This document shows positions 30,504 to 37,823 of a stretch of DNA of 64,000 nt, piece by piece. A program made the translations under genes and the position numbers. The notes under the pieces are model-generated. The model did not search any database, was not told where the DNA came from, and saw only the letters and a program-made list of their open reading frames with translations. The DNA comes from an uncultured Coriobacteriales bacterium. Lineage in GTDB: Bacteria > Actinomycetota > Coriobacteriia > Coriobacteriales > UMGS124. Every line of letters starts with the position of its first letter. Position 1 is the first letter of the stretch. The stretch covers positions 1 through 64,000 of the forward strand of contig CAKUFZ010000003.1 in assembly GCA_934654475.1 (NCBI GenBank), written 5' to 3'.

Positions 30504-31742
30504 TTAGCGCTCGTAGAGCTGGTCGCAATGGATAATCTTCTTCAAGGCGCTGAGCATCGTGTGGGGGCCTCCCCGCCTGTCGCGCACGCGGGGCATCTCG
30601 AAGCTCTCGGTGACGCATCCGCCGGCAACCTCGCTGGAAAGGACGTCCTCGTACAGGGTGAGGGCGTCGGTGGGGCACACGTCGGTGCAGCAGCGGCACT
30701 TCACGCAGTCGGCGGGGCGATGCTCAAGCACGACGTCGCCGTCTTCCCCCTCCACCTTGGCAATGGCGCCGGTGGGGCAGAAAGTGGCACACATGAGGCA
30801 GCCCTTGCAGCGCGCGACGTCGATGCTCACGCGACCCCACAGGCGCGTCTCGATCGCAGCCTCGGCGGGATCGCCGAGCTCAGCCAGGGCATCGAGCAGG
30901 CGCTCGCGACGGTCAGGCAGAAAGTGGGGCAGTGTGCCGTCGAGCATCGCCTTGAGGGACCCGGATGCCTGGTCGGCACCAACACCCGCTAGCCCATCGT
31001 CACCCTCGCCCCGCTCGCCCACACGCGCCTCTTGCTCGTCCTGGGGAACAAGCATGCCCGCAACCGTGTCTCCCACCTGGGAAAACACCTCACGGCGCAA
31101 GCTGTCGAAACCAGGGCCGACCTGCATGGGACGCTCATCGGCCTCAGCCAGGCGCACGCAGCGCGGCAGCTTCTCGCGCACCTCGACGCGCGTCGGGCTC
31201 CCCCAGGTCTCAAGCAGCAGGTTCGCGTTGTCCACGACCTCGGCGTAGGTGTGCATGCCCGGAGAGCGCGGGCAGCACTCGCAGGGACCGTGCGCCAGCA
31301 AGACGCGCTTGGCGCCACGCGCCGCCGCGTCAACGAGCAGCGACTCCTCCACGCGCCCCAAGCACGTCACATGCACGGCACGGTCGGCGTCGATGGCGTC
31401 GGCGTTGCGACGCCACAGGGAGTCGCAGGCCACGACGAGCGTGTCGCCGCAGGCCTCGAGCGCCTTGTGGGCGCGCACCGCAAGCTCGGCGTCGGCCGGG
31501 TGGCGAGCCTCCAAAGCGCAGGTCGGGCACACCGTGGCGCACGTGCCGCAGCCAACGCACAGGTCGGGGTCGACGTTGACCGCACCGTCCTCCACGCTGA
31601 TGGCCCCCGACGTGCACGCCTGCGCGCAACGCATGCAGCTCGCGTGGCGATTGCGCACCACGACGCAGCGGTACGGGTACACGTTGAGGTCGGCGCTCTG
31701 CAGGCGCGCAAGCAGCGCAGCAGCCGAATCGACCTTAGCCAT
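30504..31742 (-). CDS. Cytoplasmic polyferredoxin with two 2x[4Fe-4S] modules
   Basis: A 412-residue protein. An N-terminal ferredoxin pair (CMRCAQACTSG and CVGCGTCATVCPTCA, about residues 37-75) and a C-terminal pair (CKGCLMCATFCPTGA and CVKCRCCTDVCPTDA, about 312-370) flank a central region with VACDSLWRR, HVTCLGRVEESLL and CECCPRSPGMHTY. That middle part resembles the FlpD/MvhD-type hydrogenase iron-sulfur subunit, by eye only. No signal peptide. The start overlaps the NapH-like gene stop by eight bases. It probably carries electrons between a cytoplasmic donor and the membrane polyferredoxins encoded upstream. Confidence 0.8.
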   Translation of the reverse strand: MAKVDSAAALLARLQSADLNVYPYRCVVVRNRHASCMRCAQACTSGAISVEDGAVNVDPDLCVGCGTCATVCPTCALEARHPADAELAVRAHKALEACGDTLVVACDSLWRRNADAIDADRAVHVTCLGRVEESLLVDAAARGAKRVLLAHGPCECCPRSPGMHTYAEVVDNANLLLETWGSPTRVEVREKLPRCVRLAEADERPMQVGPGFDSLRREVFSQVGDTVAGMLVPQDEQEARVGERGEGDDGLAGVGADQASGSLKAMLDGTLPHFLPDRRERLLDALAELGDPAEAAIETRLWGRVSIDVARCKGCLMCATFCPTGAIAKVEGEDGDVVLEHRPADCVKCRCCTDVCPTDALTLYEDVLSSEVAGGCVTESFEMPRVRDRRGGPHTMLSALKKIIHCDQLYER

Positions 31743-32913
31743 CCTCACGCACCCCCTCGCACTCATGAGCCTGCCTGGCAGATGCGCCAGCCTTGGGCAG
31801 GAACGGGACGGAAATCGCATGCGCCGGGCACGCCTCCACGCAGGCGCGGCACTTCACGCACTCGTTGATGGCCACGGGGCTCTCGGCGAGGTTGCGCAGG
31901 TCGATGCCCTCAGGGCACGCCGTATGGCAGCGCCCGCAATGCGCACCGCGCGTCTCCTCCAGGCACATGTCCCTGTCAATCGTGGGCACGAACGTGCGGT
32001 TGCCCTTCGACACGAGCGACATGAGGGCACCGAGCGGGCAGATGCGGTGGCACCACTTGCGGGCAAGGAACAGCTCGGCGATGAGCAGGGCGGGCACCAC
32101 GAGAAGCGCCCAGGAAACGGAGCCGCCGAACAGCCTCAGTACCAGGAAGATGGTGGCGAAGGTGAGGCCAATAGGGCAGATGAGGCAAAACACCGGGAAG
32201 CCGAACACGGCGGCGGACAGAAGCGTGCCGCCCAGCACGAAATGACGGCTGTCGACGGCCTTGCCGCGCGCCTTGGCGCAGCCCGAGCAACCCTGCGAGC
32301 AGGAACCCTTCTCCTTGCCGACCGCAACCTTGCGGCCACCCTCGCAGTCGCCGTCGCGCAGACCCAAGATGCGCTCGACAAAGGGCACCGAGCAGATCCA
32401 CGAACAGAAAGCGCGGCCGAACAACAAGATGAGCGCCAGGGCGATGACAAGGCTGATGAGTACGCGCGGCACGAGCATCTTGCTCGCAAGCAGGCTCGAA
32501 AGCGCACCCATGGGGCAGATGGCCGAAATGGACTCCCACCCGAACGCCGAGATGTTGCCCAGCGGCACCATGGCGACGAAGGCAACGGCGCATACGAGCA
32601 GCACGAGGGCCGGCAGGGCACGACGGAACTTCGTGAGGCTGCCGCCGCGCTTCTCGCCCGGCTGGGGCTTGTAGCTGGCACGCTTGGCTTTGGACGCAGG
32701 AACTTCCCCGTCTGCAGCGGGCTTGCCTGTGACTGCAGATTGAGGCTTGTAGCTGGCGCGCTTCTCCTTGGATGCCGCGGGTCCCTCGACCTCGGCAGGC
32801 TCGCCCGCGGACATCGCTTGGGGCTTGCAGCTAGCACGCTTGGCCTTCTTGGCGGGCGCGTCAGACCCGGCACCGCCTGCAGACTGCGGCTTGTAGCTCT
32901 TTTTCTTCTCCAT
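31735..32913 (-). CDS. NapH-like membrane polyferredoxin with repetitive N-terminus
   Basis: A 392-residue protein. Residues 1-90 carry four copies of K-(K/R)-(K/A)-S-(Y/C)-K-P-Q at positions 3, 25, 51 and 77. Four to five membrane helices follow, with the NapH/CcoG-type cysteine motifs FCSWICSVPF, FCLICPIGL and WCHRICPLGAL at their edges. A C-terminal 2x[4Fe-4S] ferredoxin has CGRCHTACPEG and CVKCRACVEACPAHA. NapH-type proteins take electrons from menaquinol and pass them to a periplasmic ferredoxin (NapG). The gene starts four bases after the NapG-like stop. The basic repeats are not part of the known family. Confidence 0.85.
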   Translation of the reverse strand: MEKKKSYKPQSAGGAGSDAPAKKAKRASCKPQAMSAGEPAEVEGPAASKEKRASYKPQSAVTGKPAADGEVPASKAKRASYKPQPGEKRGGSLTKFRRALPALVLLVCAVAFVAMVPLGNISAFGWESISAICPMGALSSLLASKMLVPRVLISLVIALALILLFGRAFCSWICSVPFVERILGLRDGDCEGGRKVAVGKEKGSCSQGCSGCAKARGKAVDSRHFVLGGTLLSAAVFGFPVFCLICPIGLTFATIFLVLRLFGGSVSWALLVVPALLIAELFLARKWCHRICPLGALMSLVSKGNRTFVPTIDRDMCLEETRGAHCGRCHTACPEGIDLRNLAESPVAINECVKCRACVEACPAHAISVPFLPKAGASARQAHECEGVREDG

Positions 32914-32917
32914 GGCC

Positions 32918-33553
32918 CTACACCTCCCCCGCCTCGTCGACGTTCACGATGATGATTGCCCTGTGCGCCGTGCCGCTCACCATGGAGCCGGCGCGCATCG
33001 AGGGGCACACGTACTCGCAGGCACCGCAGCCGTTGCATTTCTCCAGGTCGAGGTGCGGGCGCTTCGCGTCGTCGAGCGTGATGGCGTCGAGCTCGCAGGC
33101 GTCGTAGCAGTCGCGGCAGCGCGTCATGCGATAAGCCAGGCACCAGTCGTGCGTGAGCAGCGGTTTGCCGATGACCACGTCGCGCCTCTTCGCGCCCTCG
33201 TCGAGACGCAAGGCACCGGTGGGGCAGGTGAGCACGCAGCGAGGATGCCCGTCGTTTTCCTCCTCGCAGAAGTCGCACCAGCCGGAATGAAAGTCCATCC
33301 TCGGCGTGCGCAGGTTGAGGAAGCCGTCCTCGATGCTTGCCGGCGAGATCGCCTTGCGCGGGCATGCCTCGAAGCAACGTTGGCAACGCACGCACAGCGA
33401 CAGCAGCCTCGCGTCGTCCTGACCGCCCGGCGGGCGCAGCACATCGTCGGCAGGCAGGCAGGTGGCAAGTGCGCCCAACCCGAGCGAGCCTGCCACACAA
33501 GCTAGGCCAACAACGGCGTTTCGCCTGGTCACGCCCTTCTTTTCTTCATCCAT
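32918..33553 (-). CDS. NapG-like Tat-exported ferredoxin
   Basis: A 211-residue protein with a Tat-type signal, VTRRNAVVGLACVAGSLGLG, and cysteine groups for about four [4Fe-4S] clusters: CVRCQRCFEACPRKAI, CDFCEEENDGHPRCVLTCPTG, CRDCYDACELDAI and CNGCGACEYVCPS. This is the NapG plan: an exported ferredoxin that receives electrons from NapH and feeds a periplasmic reductase. The start at 33553 is fixed by the signal peptide; a longer frame runs back over the TorD gene and is rejected. NapG/NapH without NapA suggests service to other reductases, such as the flavoproteins or the molybdoenzyme in this window. Confidence 0.85.
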   Translation of the reverse strand: MDEEKKGVTRRNAVVGLACVAGSLGLGALATCLPADDVLRPPGGQDDARLLSLCVRCQRCFEACPRKAISPASIEDGFLNLRTPRMDFHSGWCDFCEEENDGHPRCVLTCPTGALRLDEGAKRRDVVIGKPLLTHDWCLAYRMTRCRDCYDACELDAITLDDAKRPHLDLEKCNGCGACEYVCPSMRAGSMVSGTAHRAIIIVNVDEAGEV

Positions 33554-33702
33554 ACCTCGTAAGCTCCTCCCAAGCCGTCCCTCGAACAAAACCAGGAGAT
33601 CGCTGCGACGCCAAGAAGGAAAGCGCGAGTCGGCGTGCGCGGCACAGGCACGCGCCCCACCGCCCGCAGCCCCCAAAGCTGCCGCAGCAATCCCAGGGCT
33701 GC

Positions 33703-34404
33703 CTAGGCGGCCTGGGCGCCGTCGAGCAGCTCGGCGAGAAACTCGCCCTCGGTCTGCACGAAGCCCAGCGTGAGCTCGGCCAGACCGCGATACAGCTCGG
33801 TCTCGGAGAAGCGCAGCATGTCGGCCACGAGCATGGGAACCCAGTTGGCCAGGTGCTCGGCCACAAAGTCGCGCTGTGTGGTGAGCATCTCGACCGCGGC
33901 GTCCTCGTCGCCCTTGCGAAGGGCAGCAGCGGTGCGCTGGCACATCACCTGCATGAACTCGAGCTCGACGGCAATGTGGTCCTCGCACTCGCGCCAGCGC
34001 TCGTCCTTCTTGAGGTTGTTGGCGCGGTAAACCGCCAGAACCTCGGCGCGGGCCTGCTGCATCATGAGGCGCTTCTCGGAGGTATGCACCGACTCGTAAG
34101 GGTAGGCGGCGGAGTGGCCGTTTACGCCGTGGCCGATGAAGACGCGCACGTAGTCGCGGGCAAGGTCAAGCAGAGCCGGCTCCCAGACGCTCGTGAGATA
34201 GCGGTGCATAAGCTCGTATCCGGTGTCGACGTGGGCGTTGCCCGTGTTCTCAGGAAACGTCATGCTGCGCAGCTGGGTGAGCAGGGGGCCGTCAACCTCG
34301 ACGCGGAACAGACGCGCAAGCAGGCCGTAGGTGTCAGCGCGGCCGTCCATGGCGCTGGCGAGCTCGGCGAGTTCAGGGGAAACGACGGGTGCGGATGCGG
34401 TCAT
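33703..34404 (-). CDS. torD: TorD-family molybdoenzyme maturation chaperone
   Basis: A 233-residue all-helical protein of the TorD/DmsD group. These cytoplasmic chaperones bind the Tat signal of DMSO-reductase-family apoenzymes and hold them until the molybdopterin cofactor is in place. Family marks are TYGLLARLFRVEVDGPLLTQ near the start, DYVRVFIGHGVNGHSAAYPYESVHTSEK (the conserved central proline/histidine region) and EDHIAVELEFMQVM. AAGGAG lies nine bases before the ATG at 34404. The obvious client in this window is the molybdoenzyme encoded at 19695-23093. Confidence 0.9.
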   Translation of the reverse strand: MTASAPVVSPELAELASAMDGRADTYGLLARLFRVEVDGPLLTQLRSMTFPENTGNAHVDTGYELMHRYLTSVWEPALLDLARDYVRVFIGHGVNGHSAAYPYESVHTSEKRLMMQQARAEVLAVYRANNLKKDERWRECEDHIAVELEFMQVMCQRTAAALRKGDEDAAVEMLTTQRDFVAEHLANWVPMLVADMLRFSETELYRGLAELTLGFVQTEGEFLAELLDGAQAA

Positions 34405-34514
34405 GGTCTCTCTCCTTAGGTGGGAATGCACGGGGAATGTACGTGGGCTGTAGGACTGCGCGGTAAAGTTCGCGCAGGGCAAAAATCAACTCGGGCGCCG
34501 AAATCGGATGCGGG

Positions 34515-35354
34515 CTACTCGGCTGCGATGCCGTGCTTCTCAAGGTAGCGACGGCCCAGCTCGGTTGCGTTCCAACCACCGTCATGCCAGCTCAGAGCCT
34601 CGCGGTTCTCAAGAAGCTCGATGAAGTGGTTCGAGTAGCGGCGAGGCTTCTGCACGAGCGGGTCGTCGTCGACGATGGCGTCAATCTGGGGCTTGGTGCG
34701 AGGCTCCTGCGCGCAGAAGGCAAGCACGCGCTCATACACGGGCAGGTAGACGCTCTCGGTGTCGCTTGCGAGCAGCTCCTCAAGCGCCGACCCCTCGCGA
34801 TGGGCGGCAAGCACCGTGAGGCCCTCGTCGGTAGAGGTCCAGTACGTCGTGGGATGCGCGGCAGCCTCACCGGCCTCAGGCTCTCCGTCGGCGCGCTCAT
34901 CGGCAGACTGGCCACCCTGCTCCTCGGGAGCCTGCGGCTCCTCGGTGCGGCTCACGAGGGCGCCGGCGCGCTCAAGGATGGAGCACAGCGACTGGGGCGT
35001 GTAGACCGAGCGGTTCTCCGCCTGGGCCTGCTCCACGAGCTGGGCGACCTCCTCGCTCGTATGCTCGTCGCAGCAGAACTCGATGATTTGCAGGAAGACC
35101 GGCTTGCGGCCGGGGTTGCGGTGCAGCAGCTCCTCGATGGCGTCCTGGGCGTTGGCGAAGCGGTCCTTGTCGAAGACGCTCTTGACCTTTACCTCTTCGG
35201 GCATCTCCGCCATGACCGGCAGGTCTACGATGCCGTCCTCGTCGGGATCGGCGCCGTCCTGCGCGGGCTCGAAGTCCTCGGCCAGCGGGTCGAACACGCC
35301 TTCGTCCTCATCGAGGAAAAACTCGTCCAAGTTCTCTTGTGCCATCTTTTCCAT
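34515..35354 (-). CDS. Hypothetical protein with acidic N-terminus and winged-helix-like segments
   Basis: A 279-residue protein not recognised with certainty. Residues 1-60 are strongly acidic (NLDEFFLDEDEGVFDPLAED). A central linker of Glu/Ala/Gly (about 140-170) separates two segments that look like duplicated helical or winged-helix domains. The second contains KPQIDAIVDDDPLVQKPRRY and SWHDGGWNATELGRRYLEKH. No signal or membrane segment. GGAG seven bases before the ATG at 35354 supports that start; an ATG three codons later is possible. It is first in the nine-gene run with torD next, so a regulatory or chaperone-related role is conceivable. Confidence 0.65.
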   Translation of the reverse strand: MEKMAQENLDEFFLDEDEGVFDPLAEDFEPAQDGADPDEDGIVDLPVMAEMPEEVKVKSVFDKDRFANAQDAIEELLHRNPGRKPVFLQIIEFCCDEHTSEEVAQLVEQAQAENRSVYTPQSLCSILERAGALVSRTEEPQAPEEQGGQSADERADGEPEAGEAAAHPTTYWTSTDEGLTVLAAHREGSALEELLASDTESVYLPVYERVLAFCAQEPRTKPQIDAIVDDDPLVQKPRRYSNHFIELLENREALSWHDGGWNATELGRRYLEKHGIAAE

Positions 35355-35667
35355 CCACCCTCTCCAAAACGCGACGATTGGTGCTCGCTGCCCGTGCAAG
35401 CGCGGCGCCAGATGCACGCACGCCCGCAACGTCTGTGAGGCCCACCATATGGCCGGGCCTGGCGCACCCTTCGTATCGACGGGATGATTGGAGGTGGATT
35501 TAGTTCGCTCGCCCGACCGGGATGAGGTCGCAAGCTGGTGTTTTGCATGCAATCATCCCTGGGCGGCATTCATCGACCAAAGGGCTCGGCGGCCATGGAC
35601 ACTGGCAAAGACCGACATTCGCTGCATCACGCCCCCCTGAAAAACGCCCCGCAGGCCCTCCCCACAC
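35355..35667. other. Upstream region of the torD-helicase gene run
   Basis: About 300 bp without a supported gene, between a minus-strand start at 35354 and the terminator at 35668. It must contain the promoter of the nine-gene run, but no convincing -35/-10 pair was found. Confidence 0.4.
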
Positions 35668-35707
35668 ACAAAAGGGGGCCGAATCGCATGTGCGATCCGG
35701 CCCCTTT
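35668..35707 (-). terminator. Intrinsic terminator of the second flavoprotein gene
   Basis: On the minus strand AAAGGGGCCGGATCGCA pairs with TGCGATTCGGCCCCCTTT around a CATG loop region, followed by TGTGTG. It lies 45 bp after the stop codon. Confidence 0.8.
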
Positions 35708-35752
35708 CTCATTGCTCGATATAACTGACATGCCTCTCCGGCAGCTCGATCC

Positions 35753-37432
35753 TTACTTCGCGGCAAGCGCCTTGGCGACGTGGCGGCCCATCGTGGCGCA
35801 CAGGCCGGCGTTGAGGCCTGCGGCGAAGTTGGGGTAGGTCTTGTTGTACTTGTTGCCGGCGTCGTTGCCGATGACATAGAGGCCCTCGATGACCTGGCCC
35901 TCGGTGTTCAGCGCCTCGCACTCGGGCGTGATCTCGATGCCCGACATGGTGGCAAGGGCGATACCACCAAGCTTGAGACCATAGAAGGGAGCCGTGCGGA
36001 TCTCAGACAGGCGGAAGGCCTCCTTGCCGAAGTCGGTGTCCTCCTGGGCATCGAACAGCTCGTTGTAACGCTCGACGGTCTTCACGAGGTTCTCGGCGTT
36101 GATGCCCAGGCCCTCGGCCAGCTCCTCCAGGGTGTCAGCCTTGATGCAGGTGCCCTCCTCGACGGAAGCCTCGACATTGGCCACGACGGTGTCGGGGTCG
36201 TTGCCCATGAGGTGGTCGCCACCCTCGCGCAGCAGCTGCGTGGAGCAGCCCACGGTATGGAAGCGATCCACATCGTCGAGGTAGTTGGCGTCCCAAATGG
36301 GGTACCAAGCCTTGTCAGCGAACTTGTTGGCGGCATGGAATACGAAGTCGTAGGGGCTCGACTCGTTGCAGAAGCGCTCGCCGTTGGAGTTCACCTTGAG
36401 GAAAGGCTGGGACTGCAGGCACACTTGGCCAGGCGTGCTCGCGCCGTCACCGAGAGGCTCGTCGGGATGCACGGCGCCGCGGTCGAAGACAAGCGTCGTG
36501 TGGTTGGGCTCCAGTGCCGCGCCGGCCCACATGCAAGCCTTGATGCCCTCGCCGAACACCTGACTCGTGGTGAAGAACGTAGAGAGACCCTCCATCACGT
36601 CGGGCTGCAAGGCATGCATCATGTCCTTGTTGAGCACATAGCCGCCCGTAGCCACCACGACGCCCTTGGAGGCGTTCACGCGAATGTAGGAGTCGAAGTC
36701 CTCGCCCGTGGCGCAGTAGGCGCCGGTGACCTTGCCGTCTTCGACGATGAGCTCGACAAGCTTGGTGTAACCGCGATGCTCGCAGCCCTCGATGCCATTG
36801 AGCTTGTTGATGAGGTAGTCAAGGATGACGGGCTCGTTTGCCCACTTCATCTCAGTGCCCAGCGTGGCATGGCCGGTAGGCCAGTCATGGTAGCGCGTCC
36901 CCTCGGGCATGTTGTACTCGTTCTCGACAGACAGGTTGCCGCACTTGTCGCACTCATCGACGTACCAGTCGATGGCCTCACCCGACTCATCGGCCCACAT
37001 CTTCCAGATGCGCATGTCGCACACGCCGTCGGCATAGTGCACGACGTCGTTGACGATCTCCATCTTGTCAATCGCGACGTTGTTCTCCTTCTGCAGGGAG
37101 GAGTCCACGGCGCCCAGCGCGGAACAACGGATGCCGAAGCCCTGCTCCATCGGGTCGATGAGCAGGACCTTGGCTCCCTCCTCGGCGGCGGTCATGGCGC
37201 AGAACATGCCGGCGTCGCCGGCGCCGCACACGAGAATCTCGGTGTCGACGGTCTCGGTGCAGTCGGCGTCGGTGATGGCAGGGGCCTCGCCAAGCCAGGC
37301 GGGGACATCAGAGGCCGCAGTGCCAGCGGCCTCGTCGGCCAGAGCTGTGGTAGCACCCAACGCGGCGGCAGCGGCGGCGGCGACGCCTGCACCCGCAAGG
37401 AACTGACGGCGAGAAGCAACAGTCTTGGACAT
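35753..37432 (-). CDS. Tat-exported FAD-dependent fumarate-reductase-type flavoprotein
   Basis: A 559-residue protein. The Tat signal is ASRRQFLAGAGVAAAAAAAL with a cleavage-like ALADEA. The FAD motif is EILVCGAGDAGMFCAMTAAE (about residues 65-84). The active-site arginine block is NGERFCNESSPYDF, and the C-terminal FAD contact is GNDAGNKYNKTYPN. No FMN-binding domain is fused or adjacent, unlike the 13269/13911 pair, so its electron donor must be encoded elsewhere, possibly the NapG/NapH-like ferredoxins next door. Divergent from a membrane LuxR gene. The substrate is unknown. Confidence 0.87.
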   Translation of the reverse strand: MSKTVASRRQFLAGAGVAAAAAAALGATTALADEAAGTAASDVPAWLGEAPAITDADCTETVDTEILVCGAGDAGMFCAMTAAEEGAKVLLIDPMEQGFGIRCSALGAVDSSLQKENNVAIDKMEIVNDVVHYADGVCDMRIWKMWADESGEAIDWYVDECDKCGNLSVENEYNMPEGTRYHDWPTGHATLGTEMKWANEPVILDYLINKLNGIEGCEHRGYTKLVELIVEDGKVTGAYCATGEDFDSYIRVNASKGVVVATGGYVLNKDMMHALQPDVMEGLSTFFTTSQVFGEGIKACMWAGAALEPNHTTLVFDRGAVHPDEPLGDGASTPGQVCLQSQPFLKVNSNGERFCNESSPYDFVFHAANKFADKAWYPIWDANYLDDVDRFHTVGCSTQLLREGGDHLMGNDPDTVVANVEASVEEGTCIKADTLEELAEGLGINAENLVKTVERYNELFDAQEDTDFGKEAFRLSEIRTAPFYGLKLGGIALATMSGIEITPECEALNTEGQVIEGLYVIGNDAGNKYNKTYPNFAAGLNAGLCATMGRHVAKALAAK

Positions 37433-37474
37433 AAGAGCATCTCCTTTGGATAGGCGTTTGCAAGGAACGCCCGG

Positions 37475-37557
37475 TCGAACAAGAACGAGTCCGCTTCACT
37501 CCCTCGCGCATGCCACACACGAGAATGGCGCGCGGAGCCCACGACCATCTTGTTCGA
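37475..37557. promoter_or_regulatory. Spaced 10-bp inverted repeat upstream of the second flavoprotein
   Basis: TCGAACAAGA (37475-37484) and TCTTGTTCGA (37548-37557) are perfect complements 63 bp apart, 40 bp before the flavoprotein start. They could be two operator half-sites for a looping regulator or a leader-RNA stem. Confidence 0.35.
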
Positions 37558-37653
37558 ACATAGCGTCGTCTTGCGTTACGTCTCCTATCCTGACTCGATG
37601 CAGTCCTCCCCCGGCAGCCCCCGTTGGGAGTCGATACCACCAATCCCGCGGTC

Positions 37654-37671
37654 GCACCCACTATACCCCAT
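37654..37671 (+). promoter_or_regulatory. Promoter-region motif shared with 23201-23218
   Basis: GCACCCACTATACCCCAT, followed by GAGGGGGT which makes a short dyad ACCCC/GGGGT. It has the same orientation and the same divergent reductase/LuxR setting as the copy at 23201. The rest of the 37433-37823 gap contains the spaced repeat and nothing else I can name. Confidence 0.35.
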
Positions 37672-37823
37672 GAGGGGGTTGTGTTGCTTTTACCTGGATG
37701 TATGCCGTAAGCCGACCACCATATGCCCGATTCGACACATCGTTGGCATCGCGCCTGCGCCTCGTTTGCTGCTCCTGGGTTGTATGATGGAACGACTCAC
37801 GTTCACAGAAAGGGCAGCGAGCC

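Noticed and set aside
35500..35877. Small frames between the torD gene run and the second flavoprotein
   Set aside because: They overlap the terminator at 35668-35707 and lack ribosome-binding sites.
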